A stretch of 64,000 bases of DNA from Polaromonas sp. (lineage in GTDB: Bacteria; Pseudomonadota; Gammaproteobacteria; Burkholderiales; Burkholderiaceae_C): the NCBI RefSeq assembly GCF_016185115.1, contig NZ_JACPOF010000029.1:400222-464221 (forward strand). The letters are read 5' to 3'. Below the pieces are notes generated by a model. It was given only the letters and a program-made list of their open reading frames with translations. It did not search any database and had not been told where the DNA came from. A program made the position numbers and the translations under genes. Of this stretch, positions 1-7,822 are shown piece after piece; within the stretch, counting starts at the first letter, position 1, and each line of letters opens with the position of its first letter.

Positions 1-673
1 CAATTGCAATCGCCGAGGTACCCACATCGCTGGCCCGCTTCAAATCGGCGGGGTCACCAAAACCGCCACTGGCGATCACAGGCACGTTCACCCGTGCGTT
101 CACAGCACGCATCAACTCGATATCAAGCCCCTTGCGGGTGCCTTCCTGGTCGACGGCTGTGACCAGTATTTCGCCTGCCCCCAGGCTGACAGCGCGGGCA
201 ATCCAGTCCACAACATCAAGACCGGTATGTTCCCGCCCGTTGTCTGTATAGGCCTCCCACTTTCCCGGTCCGGTACGCTTGGCTTCCACCGATAGAACCA
301 TGCACTGCGAGCCGTAGCGGTTTGAAACCTCGGAAATCAGTTCGGGACGGGCAATGGCAGCGGTATTGATGGCGACCTTGTCGGCCCCGGAGCGCAGCAT
401 GGTATGCACATCATCAATCGACCGTATGCCGCCGCCCACCGTGATGGGGATGTAAATCTGGTCGGCAGCGCGCTGGATGATGTCGGTCAGGTTGTTGCGC
501 TGATAAAGGCTGGCAACAATGTCCATGAAGATGATCTCGTCTGCCCCTTGCGCATAGTATTTCAGCGCGAACTCATGGGGGTCGCCCACCACGCGCAGAC
601 CTTCGAGACGTATACCCTTGATAAGGTTGGCGCCCTTGACATCCAGACGCGGAATAATGCGCAGGCCTGCCAT
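1..673 (-). CDS. HisF2/WbuZ-like cyclase subunit for sugar amidation (partial, C-terminus beyond window start)
   Basis: The minus strand reads open from ATG at 673 to the window edge, giving 224 residues that look like HisF (TIM barrel), normally about 250 residues, so roughly 30 C-terminal residues are missing. The N-terminal RLDVKG and the later TAVDQEGT place the two HisF catalytic-type aspartates. Glycine-rich phosphate-binding stretches ([15 protein letters not shown]) are also visible. It starts 6 bp after the stop of the N-acetyl-sugar amidotransferase. In known loci (Pseudomonas wbpG–hisH2–hisF2) this HisF paralogue, with a HisH-type glutaminase, supplies ammonia to the amidotransferase that makes acetamidino sugars. 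That role fits better than histidine synthesis because no his gene is nearby. The HisH2 partner is expected beyond the window start. The family is confident; the specific role is inferred from context. Confidence 0.88.
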   Translation of the reverse strand, partial: MAGLRIIPRLDVKGANLIKGIRLEGLRVVGDPHEFALKYYAQGADEIIFMDIVASLYQRNNLTDIIQRAADQIYIPITVGGGIRSIDDVHTMLRSGADKVAINTAAIARPELISEVSNRYGSQCMVLSVEAKRTGPGKWEAYTDNGREHTGLDVVDWIARAVSLGAGEILVTAVDQEGTRKGLDIELMRAVNARVNVPVIASGGFGDPADLKRASDVGTSAIAI

Positions 674-679
674 CTTCGA

Positions 680-1999
680 TCAGGCCGGCGTGTTGAATAC
701 GGAGTGCCGCAGCTTCCACTGACCGTTTTCATGCTTCCACAGATGAGGCGACCTGAAGTTGTCGGTGAGTCGGCTGAAGTAATCCCGATCCAGAATCGGG
801 CTTTCAAACATCTTGTGTGCTTTCGGGAATTCCTTCGCGGGGATGCTGAGGTAGCGGAATATCTCGTCAGCAAAACGCTCAGGAAACTCGCCGTCGTAAC
901 GCTTGACCAGCGCCACGCCTTCATCGCGATTGATGTCCCTGGAACGGATTTCCTGCGCGGCATCGTAGGTTGCACGCCCAATGCCAAACTTGGTGAAAGT
1001 CGTGTAGTAATGAAAGTCGTCTATGCGGTCATCAATGCTGTTGTACTTGCTGTACGTACCCGGCGTGCGCTCAGGCGATGCTTCAAAGCCGCCATGTTCA
1101 ACCGCATAGTAATAGCAGCTCTGTGGGTGCCATTTCAGGTAATAGCCCAGGTAATGCACTTCGATTTGTTTTTTCTCTATCTGCACCGGGTCGGCAGGCA
1201 GATAGGGAAGAAGATCCTGCTCTTCAACACCGAAATCGTCGTACAGGCTCTGGATTGGCGTTCCGCCCAGATGAATCTTCGACTTGTCGTTTGAGGTGAA
1301 ATAAGACCAGTCGCGTTTTGCGCTGTTGGTATCGCCGATGGGGTTGCCGTATTCAGCCTCGTTTTCGCCGTAAATGACAAATGGAATGTCATGCAGTATG
1401 GCCATCTTGGGGGCCAGCGACTTCTGGCCGAACATGAAGGCCTGAAAGGGGTGAAACAGGTTATCGACCGCAAGCCTTGTCAGCAAGCGATGCACACGCC
1501 CATTCGGCGTCATCAGGTAGTTGTCGAAACCGGCATGCAGCCAGGACTCAAAGTTCTTCCATCCCCATTCGGTGTACACATGGGGTGCCCACGTCACCGT
1601 AAGCGGGTGCATGTTGAAGCGCGTCTTGAGAATGTGTGAGGCGTAAAAACTGTCCTTGCCGCCGGAGCCCGGCACCAGGCAGTCGTAACCGGACTTGCTG
1701 CGGAACTTGTCGCACAGGGCTGCGAGCTGGTCTTCGCGGGTCTTCCAGTCAATGGTGTTGTGCTTTTGCTCCGCAAACAGGCAGGCATCACAAATGCCGT
1801 CTTCATTAAAGGCGATGGTCGCCTTTTTGCTGTCTTTGGTGTGCTGGTATTCAACCGCTGAATTTGGGCGCTGGTTTGAAATCACGCAGTGCCTGCAGAA
1901 GTGCACATAACGGGGCAAACCATATTTGACCTGTGCATCATCATCACTTGCTGAAAAAATGCTTAGGTCAACGGGCGAGGGATTCTTGATGAGTGACAT
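680..1999 (-). CDS. N-acetyl sugar amidotransferase (WbpG/PseA family)
   Basis: A 439-residue ATP-dependent amidotransferase. Two Cys pairs (CRHC at 35–38 and CDAC at 70–73) look like a zinc site and precede the PP-loop SGGKDS at 112–117, which adenylates the substrate. Members such as WbpG, PseA and LegX-like enzymes turn a sugar N-acetyl group into an acetamidino group using ammonia from glutamine, delivered by HisH2/HisF2 partners in the WbpG branch. The HisF2-type gene immediately downstream (6-bp gap) supports the WbpG-type arrangement. The upstream gene ends about 57 bp before it. The exact sugar substrate cannot be read from sequence. Length is slightly above the usual 370–430 residues and the frame is intact. 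Confidence 0.88.
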   Translation of the reverse strand: MSLIKNPSPVDLSIFSASDDDAQVKYGLPRYVHFCRHCVISNQRPNSAVEYQHTKDSKKATIAFNEDGICDACLFAEQKHNTIDWKTREDQLAALCDKFRSKSGYDCLVPGSGGKDSFYASHILKTRFNMHPLTVTWAPHVYTEWGWKNFESWLHAGFDNYLMTPNGRVHRLLTRLAVDNLFHPFQAFMFGQKSLAPKMAILHDIPFVIYGENEAEYGNPIGDTNSAKRDWSYFTSNDKSKIHLGGTPIQSLYDDFGVEEQDLLPYLPADPVQIEKKQIEVHYLGYYLKWHPQSCYYYAVEHGGFEASPERTPGTYSKYNSIDDRIDDFHYYTTFTKFGIGRATYDAAQEIRSRDINRDEGVALVKRYDGEFPERFADEIFRYLSIPAKEFPKAHKMFESPILDRDYFSRLTDNFRSPHLWKHENGQWKLRHSVFNTPA

Positions 2000-2056
2000 G
2001 AACGTCCGGAAGGTTTTGCTGGCGTGCTACGGCCCCGCCGCAACTGCATGCCCTGA

Positions 2057-3259
2057 TTATAGGAATCCACGAAGGACATCCAGCACTCTGGCAGTCGCAT
2101 TCGCGTGAACTTGTTCCGGCTGGCGGCGCGGCCGGTGAACACAACGATCAAGCGCCGCGCAGATATCCGCCTCCCGCACGGCCTCATCGGCAATGCCGTA
2201 AGCTTTCAGGGGCATGGCATCGTCAAATACCGACCCCAGCACCTGTACCAGCACCGTACCGGCCAGATGGCCTTCAAGCCCCACCGTCGAATTGAGCGTC
2301 ACCACGAGATCGACAGCTTGCAGCAAGGCAGGCAGGCCCGTCTCCTGACCTGTAAATACGATGCGCGGATCATCAGGTACTGCGGGCAAAGCCTCACCGG
2401 CACGCGGCCGGATGCAGAGCACGCAGTCATCACGCGACAAAACCCAGCGAATCACGCCTGCCAGCGCGCGCCCGGGAAGATCGACGTCGCCCGGCAGGCC
2501 GTTGAAGGGGTGATAGGCCGGCTCGACCTGTGTGGGCCACAGAAGCACATATTTGCCGTTCCATTGCTTCTCAGACCTTAAACGAAGGCCTTCCTGCACA
2601 TGTGCAGGGTCACCCAGGGTGTCGAATGCCGGGTTACCCGTGACGACGATCTGTTCATTCCCCCTGCCCGCCGCGACAAGAAACTTTTTGACCGATTCAT
2701 TCAGCACGCACACGCGATCGGCGTAAGAGACATCACCTATCCACTTGACCTCATCCAGGCAAAAAAGGTCCACCATACACACCGACGGCAGGCCGAGGCG
2801 CCTGGCCGCCGTGATGGCAGCACGTTCAGAGCGGGGAGAGTTGGTTCCTACAACGAGTGCAGGAGCCACTTTTGCCACCATTCTCTCCAGGGTTTGCAGG
2901 GGAAGAAAGGCCTGGCGGCCCTCCCTTAAATACAGCCGCTCCGCTTCTACGGGGCCAACATCCCGCACCAGCTCCGCGTAACACAGACCCAGATAAGCCA
3001 CGCTTTCCTCAGGGTCAGCTACGGGACCCTTGAGGTCAGCCAGCAAGCGCCTGCCATACACAAGTGCAGGCTCATCGTCAGCAGTCAGGAAATCCCTGAA
3101 TTGCAACAGCTCGAGGCCCGCAGCCCTGACAACAGACGCAGCAGTTGTCAAAGCCAGCACCACAGGGCGCGCCACCCCGCTGTCTGCCAGCGCCCGTGCC
3201 ACAGGCACCACCATGCGTACATGACCACTGCCGTAGGTGACAAACAGGACAGTTTTCAT
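2057..3259 (-). CDS. GT-B-fold glycosyltransferase/CDP-glycerol-transferase-like protein
   Basis: A 400-residue protein that I can place only by fold. It opens with MKTVLFVTYGSGHVR, a glycine-rich nucleotide-sugar-type first Rossmann strand, and its second half has VLLWPTQ and TLNSTVGLEGHLAG. The latter resembles the S/T-S-x-x-x-x-E signature of CDP-glycerol transferases and UDP-GlcNAc 2-epimerase-like GT-B proteins. No signal peptide or membrane segment is evident, so it should act in the cytoplasm. I chose the ATG at 3259 because the conserved-looking N-terminus begins there; an in-frame start at 3301 would add 14 residues directly after glnT. Its position between glnT and the amidotransferase suggests it adds or activates a sugar in the same glycan. 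It could equally be a sugar epimerase-like enzyme. Confidence 0.6.
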   Translation of the reverse strand: MKTVLFVTYGSGHVRMVVPVARALADSGVARPVVLALTTAASVVRAAGLELLQFRDFLTADDEPALVYGRRLLADLKGPVADPEESVAYLGLCYAELVRDVGPVEAERLYLREGRQAFLPLQTLERMVAKVAPALVVGTNSPRSERAAITAARRLGLPSVCMVDLFCLDEVKWIGDVSYADRVCVLNESVKKFLVAAGRGNEQIVVTGNPAFDTLGDPAHVQEGLRLRSEKQWNGKYVLLWPTQVEPAYHPFNGLPGDVDLPGRALAGVIRWVLSRDDCVLCIRPRAGEALPAVPDDPRIVFTGQETGLPALLQAVDLVVTLNSTVGLEGHLAGTVLVQVLGSVFDDAMPLKAYGIADEAVREADICAALDRCVHRPRRQPEQVHANATARVLDVLRGFL

Positions 3260-3306
3260 GGGCACCAAATCAGGTCTTGTGCGCGGCTGCCCGGCATGCA
3301 AGGCGC

Positions 3307-4611
3307 CTAGAAAAAGTCAACGTAACGGCGGAATTCCGCTGGCGACACGCTGAGTAGCAACTCATCGCTTTCCGCACGCTTGACCTGTGCAAATTCCTGC
3401 ACAAAGGCCTGCCCCAAGCCTTTGCACAAGGCCTCGTCGGACTCGAGCGAATCGAGGGCGTCCGCCAGCGACGAAGGCAGGCGCTTGATGCCCCGCTTGT
3501 CCAGCTCATCGCGGCTCAGGGTGTAGAGGTTTTCGTTGCAGGGCTCACCCGGGTCCAGCTTGCGGCGTATGCCATCCAGCCCGGCATGGATGATGGCCGC
3601 CGTCAGAAGATAGGGGTTGGCGGCTGCATCAGGCACCCGCAACTCAAGCCGGCCGCCGGGGCCGCGCACGAACGCCGTACGGTTGTTGTTACCGTAAGCG
3701 ATGTTGACGGGCGCCCAGGTGGCGCCCGAACGCGAACCGCGTGAAACAAGTCGCTTGTAGGAGTTGACGCAAGGCGCCGCGATAGCCGTCAATCCACGCG
3801 CGTGTGCCATCAGGCCACCCAGAAAGTGATAAGCCATGGGGCTCAGACCCAAACCGCGCTTGTCCGAAGCATCTTCAAATGCGTTGTCACCAAATTTCTT
3901 GCCAGCCGACATGTGCATGTGCAGGCCGCTTCCTGATCTCTCGATAAAAGGCTTGGGCATGAAGGAACACAACATGCCATGCTTTTTTGCAATGGCCTGG
4001 GCTGCCATCTTGAAATAGGTCAGGTTGTCAGCGGTGCGCAGGCCATCCGCGTAGGTGAAGTTCATCTCGAACTGGCCGTTGGCATCTTCGTGGTCAATCT
4101 GGTAGACATCAATGCCGGCCGCGTCCAGTGTCTCGCGCAGTTCCATCAAAAAAGCTGAGATGGAAGACAGGTGGCGAAAGTCGTAGCAGGGCTTGTCCAG
4201 CGATTCGGACTCTGTGGCAACCACATAGCCGCCTGAATCATCCTTGCGCAGCAGGAAGAACTCTGGCTCCAGCCCAGAGAAGAATTCCAGGCCCGTCACT
4301 TCGCGGAAATCAGCCAATGCTTTTTTGGCAATGACGCGTGAATCCAGTCCATGCGGCTTGCCCATCACGTGGCCGTCGCAGGTGACAACGGCAGTACCCG
4401 GCATCCAGGGCACCGGGCGCACATCCTTGGGGTCGCCTATGGCCATGAACTCCTGGCCATGCGGGCCCATGCCCATGCCGGCAATTGCAAAACCGGCAAA
4501 ACCGGCGCCTGCGCCAAAAATCATGTCCTTGTGCTTGGCCGGCACGAGCTTGGCCTTGGGCCTGCCGTGAATATCGACGAACTGGGCCAGGTAGTAATCA
4601 AAGTCAGCCAT
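3307..4611 (-). CDS. glnT: Glutamine synthetase-like protein, type III/GlnT (possible gamma-glutamylmethylamide synthetase)
   Basis: A 434-residue glutamine synthetase-family enzyme. Metal and glutamate-site motifs are present: EPEFFLL, GSGLHMHMS, NSYKRLV, and NNRTAF followed by RVPDAAANPYL. It starts with MADFDYYLAQF, without the long beta-Grasp N-terminus and adenylylation loop of GlnA. This is the GlnT subtype, which includes genuine glutamine synthetases but also gamma-glutamylmethylamide synthetases that ligate methylamine to glutamate. It lies 17 bp downstream of the asparagine-synthase-like gene in a glycan operon, so it probably provides glutamine or a gamma-glutamyl amide to the amidotransferases around it, not general nitrogen assimilation. 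Which amine it uses cannot be decided from sequence. Confidence 0.85.
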   Translation of the reverse strand: MADFDYYLAQFVDIHGRPKAKLVPAKHKDMIFGAGAGFAGFAIAGMGMGPHGQEFMAIGDPKDVRPVPWMPGTAVVTCDGHVMGKPHGLDSRVIAKKALADFREVTGLEFFSGLEPEFFLLRKDDSGGYVVATESESLDKPCYDFRHLSSISAFLMELRETLDAAGIDVYQIDHEDANGQFEMNFTYADGLRTADNLTYFKMAAQAIAKKHGMLCSFMPKPFIERSGSGLHMHMSAGKKFGDNAFEDASDKRGLGLSPMAYHFLGGLMAHARGLTAIAAPCVNSYKRLVSRGSRSGATWAPVNIAYGNNNRTAFVRGPGGRLELRVPDAAANPYLLTAAIIHAGLDGIRRKLDPGEPCNENLYTLSRDELDKRGIKRLPSSLADALDSLESDEALCKGLGQAFVQEFAQVKRAESDELLLSVSPAEFRRYVDFF

Positions 4612-4628
4612 GGTGCGGTCTCTGCCTG

Positions 4629-6383
4629 TTATTGCTGTTGTGGGAAGAATTCCTGCAGCCAGAGCTTGGTCATCAGCAATGTACGCAGTTGTTTGGTGTG
4701 GTTGTGCAGGCCGCTGCGGTGCTCTTCCAGCATGACCTGGAGTTCATTCTGGTCAAACCGCCCGCCGTCGGGCAAGGCCAGCGTCTCACGCGCCCACTGG
4801 TGAAGCGGCCCCTTGATCCATTCGCCAATCGGCAAGGTCGGCATGGTCTTGGGGCGAAATACGAAGTCGTGGTCGAAATAACGTTCAGCCGCCTGCTTCA
4901 GGAAATACTTGCCGATGCCATCGCGGAATTTGGAAGTGATGGGCAGGCGCGCAAACATCTCGCTGACGCGGTGGTCAAGAAAGGGTGCACGGCCTTCAAT
5001 AGACCAGCAAGCGCCCATGCGGTCACCCTTGACGCAGTTGTTTCCTGGCATCAATGAGTTGAGCTCATAGGCCGCCACCTGCTCTGCCGGCTCCAGGTCA
5101 CCGAAGGGCTCAATGATTTCCATGAATTTTTCGAGTGCGCCCTGGGTATGCGGGAAGAACTCTGGGCTCATCATGCGTTGGCGGTCTTTTTCGGTGCTGT
5201 AGCTGATCAGGTCGAAATAGTTGCGCATTGGAAAGTTGGTACGCGTCATTTCCGAGAAAAACTGCTCGTTGTGGCGGAAGCCCAGCATGACTTCGTCCGG
5301 GCCGTCGCCGGTGAACATCACGATCTTGCCCTGCTTGTGCGCTTCTCGCGAGAGCAGGAAGAACAGGAAAAAGGAGAAGTCGCCGTGAGGCTGTTCTGCA
5401 TGGCGAACAACGGTTTGTGCGATTTCGGGAATATCACCGGGCTTGATATCCAGCGGTTTGAGCTTGATGTTGAGGTCACCGGCCACACGCTCCGCATACG
5501 AGTATTCTGAAAAGCCCTTGTCCTCTATGCGCAGGCCAATCGCGTCAAGTTGAGGACGGTTCCATTGCGGCACCAGGCGGTTTGCGATGACGGATGAGTC
5601 AACACCCCCCGACAAAAACAGGCCGCCATCCACATCAAAACGCATCTGCAGCTTGACGGCTTCATTGAGGACATCTTCGAGTTCCTGCTGGCTGGCCTCC
5701 ACACGCGGGCCGTCCAGCGGCCAGCTCCAGTAACGCACGGGCTCCGAGAACTTGCCTGCGCCATAACGCATGAAAGTTCCTGGCGGAAGGTGGCGAATCC
5801 CTTCAAAACAGGTTTCAGGCGGCGGGCAGTAGTTAAAGGTGAAGACATTGCCCAGCGCAGACTCGTTGACCTTGCGCTCGAATTTCGGCAGGGCCAGAAT
5901 GGCCTTCATTTCGCTCGCGAATGCCAGGCCGCCTTCATAGGGCGCGTAAAAACAGGGTTTGATGCCCTGGCGGTCACGCGCCAGCATGCCGGTTTCGGTG
6001 CGTTGGTCCCAGATGAAAAAAGCAAACATGCCGACCAGGTCGTCGAGCATTTTTTCACCCTTCTCACACCACAGGTGCACCAGCACCTCGGTGTCGCAAC
6101 GCGACTTGAACTTGTAGCCCTTGGCCTTGAGCTGCTCGCGCAGTTCAATGAAATTGAAAATTTCGCCGTTGAACACAACCCAGACCTTGCCGTCGGTGCT
6201 GGACATCGGCTGCATGCCGTTTTCGGGGTCCACCACGGCCAGACGGGCGTGACCCAACACTGCGCGCCCCAGTTCTTCGACGCCCTGCTCATCAACCCCA
6301 CGGTACTTGATGCAGTCGATCATCTTCCAGACATCGTCTTTGGTCGTGCCCGCAGCGTTGACCACACCCACTATTCCACACAT
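4629..6383 (-). CDS. Asparagine synthase-like glutamine-dependent amidotransferase
   Basis: A 584-residue two-domain enzyme. The start at 6383 is fixed by the class II glutaminase nucleophile: mature Cys follows the initiator Met (MCGIVGVV). The glutaminase domain carries RGVDEQG at 28–34 (usually RGPD), NGEIFNF at 72–78 and DTEVL. The synthase domain has the PP-loop SGGVDSS at 258–264. It lies 18 bp upstream of glnT and 11 bp downstream of gcvPB. AsnB-like proteins in polysaccharide loci, such as WbpS of Pseudomonas, amidate uronic acids to uronamides, which is my preferred role here. Ordinary asparagine synthesis remains possible. An upstream in-frame ATG at 6497 would bury the nucleophile and is rejected. 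Confidence 0.87.
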   Translation of the reverse strand: MCGIVGVVNAAGTTKDDVWKMIDCIKYRGVDEQGVEELGRAVLGHARLAVVDPENGMQPMSSTDGKVWVVFNGEIFNFIELREQLKAKGYKFKSRCDTEVLVHLWCEKGEKMLDDLVGMFAFFIWDQRTETGMLARDRQGIKPCFYAPYEGGLAFASEMKAILALPKFERKVNESALGNVFTFNYCPPPETCFEGIRHLPPGTFMRYGAGKFSEPVRYWSWPLDGPRVEASQQELEDVLNEAVKLQMRFDVDGGLFLSGGVDSSVIANRLVPQWNRPQLDAIGLRIEDKGFSEYSYAERVAGDLNIKLKPLDIKPGDIPEIAQTVVRHAEQPHGDFSFFLFFLLSREAHKQGKIVMFTGDGPDEVMLGFRHNEQFFSEMTRTNFPMRNYFDLISYSTEKDRQRMMSPEFFPHTQGALEKFMEIIEPFGDLEPAEQVAAYELNSLMPGNNCVKGDRMGACWSIEGRAPFLDHRVSEMFARLPITSKFRDGIGKYFLKQAAERYFDHDFVFRPKTMPTLPIGEWIKGPLHQWARETLALPDGGRFDQNELQVMLEEHRSGLHNHTKQLRTLLMTKLWLQEFFPQQQ

Positions 6384-6393
6384 GGCAAATCCT

Positions 6394-7821
6394 TCAATTA
6401 TCCAAAACGATGCGTGCCGTCTTGCGGCTGACCGGGGCGCTTTCAACCAGCGCCTGATCATTGGTGTCCTCATTGAAGACACGCTGGAATATCTCAACCT
6501 GGTAATCCAGGCTGGCCTTGGTTTCGGTTTCCGTCGGCTCGATCAGCATGGCCGACTTCAGGTCGCCCGGAAAGTAAACACAGCCCGCCCCCACCAGGGT
6601 GGGCGGGTGTATGCCGTAGTCGATCAGGCGCTTGGCAAACTGGCGCGCAGAGGTGTTGAGCTTTTCACCCGACAGCAGGGTCTCGTGTTTACAGAACTGG
6701 TCATACACCGGCGGCAGCATGGGCGCGAGCTGGTGCTGCAGGTAGTTGGCATTGAGCACCGCGTTTTCAGACGCCTGGCGCAGGCCAGCGGCACCCATGG
6801 TGCGCAGATAGCCATAGGCACGCAGCAGCACCGCGACATGGCCGTGAAAACTCTTCATGCGGCCAATCGAAAGCGGCCTGTCATCGTCACGCTGCGCCAC
6901 ACCGTTGCGCCTGATCGCCACCGGGCTGGGCAGGTAGGCTGCAAGCGAGGCCTTGACCGCCACAGGGCCTGCACCCGGGCCGCCGCCGCCGTGCGGCGTT
7001 GAAAAAGTCTTGTGAACATTGACATGCACCACGTCAAAACCCATGTCTCCGGGGCGAACGATGCCCATCAAAGCATTGAGATTGGCGCCGTCGTAATACA
7101 GCAGCGAGCCATTGGCATGCACGGCATCCGCAATCTCGACGATCTGGTCTTCGAACAGGCCCAGCGTGGACGGGTTGGTGAGCATGAAGGCCGCCACATC
7201 GGGGGTCAGCATCTCGCGCAGGGCAACGATATCAACACGCCCTTTCAGGTCAGACGGCACGATGCGACAGTCAAACCCGGCCATGGACGCAGAGGCCGGG
7301 TTGGTCCCGTGCGCCGAGTCCGGCACCAGCACGATGGGACGCCTGTCGTCAAGTTTGGCAAAGTGCGCACGTATGACCAGCAGGCCTGCAAGTTCACCAT
7401 GCGCGCCAGCCGCCGGTGCGAGGCAGCAGGCATCCATGCCCGTGACCTCACAGATCATGGCCTGCAGCCGTTCGTACATCTCCCAGACGCCGCCCAGCGT
7501 GTCGGCGTCCTGCATCGGGTGGGCGTGTGCAAAGCCGGGCAAGGCTGCCAGAGCATCGTTGCGCTTGGGGTTGTACTTCATGGTGCAGGAGCCCAGCGGA
7601 TAAGGCCCGTTGTCCACACCATGAGATTCCTGGCTCAGGCGCGTGAAGTGGCGCACCACATCAACCTCACTGACCTCGGGCAGGCCCGTCGTCATGCGCC
7701 TGCGTGCGAACGCCGGTATGGCAGGCGGCGCAGCAAGGCGCGCAGCACCTGCAAACACATCGCTCGCTGCACCTGCGCGATGCAGGTCGGTGATCATGGG
7801 TGATGGAGATGTCGCAGCCAT
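6394..7821 (-). CDS. gcvPB: Glycine dehydrogenase (decarboxylating) subunit 2
   Basis: A 475-residue PLP enzyme, the catalytic half of a split P-protein. The PLP lysine lies in the HVNVHKTFSTPHGGGG stretch (Lys about 271), and SAHGTNPASA and YYDGANLNA are further cofactor-site motifs. It follows gcvPA with a 1-bp gap. P-protein decarboxylates glycine and passes the aminomethyl group to the lipoyl arm of GcvH, but neither gcvH nor gcvT is in the visible part of this locus. The 11-bp spacing to the asparagine-synthase-like gene ties it to the glycan operon. It could simply provide glycine-derived nitrogen or one-carbon units, or be repurposed as a free glycine decarboxylase. I took the ATG at 7821 because upstream sequence lies inside gcvPA. 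Confidence 0.9.
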   Translation of the reverse strand: MAATSPSPMITDLHRAGAASDVFAGAARLAAPPAIPAFARRRMTTGLPEVSEVDVVRHFTRLSQESHGVDNGPYPLGSCTMKYNPKRNDALAALPGFAHAHPMQDADTLGGVWEMYERLQAMICEVTGMDACCLAPAAGAHGELAGLLVIRAHFAKLDDRRPIVLVPDSAHGTNPASASMAGFDCRIVPSDLKGRVDIVALREMLTPDVAAFMLTNPSTLGLFEDQIVEIADAVHANGSLLYYDGANLNALMGIVRPGDMGFDVVHVNVHKTFSTPHGGGGPGAGPVAVKASLAAYLPSPVAIRRNGVAQRDDDRPLSIGRMKSFHGHVAVLLRAYGYLRTMGAAGLRQASENAVLNANYLQHQLAPMLPPVYDQFCKHETLLSGEKLNTSARQFAKRLIDYGIHPPTLVGAGCVYFPGDLKSAMLIEPTETETKASLDYQVEIFQRVFNEDTNDQALVESAPVSRKTARIVLDN

Positions 7822-7822
7822 A

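Noticed and set aside
1..673. Histidine biosynthesis HisF
   Set aside because: The HisF fold is clear, but the adjacent WbpG-type amidotransferase and the absence of his genes favour the glycan paralogue.
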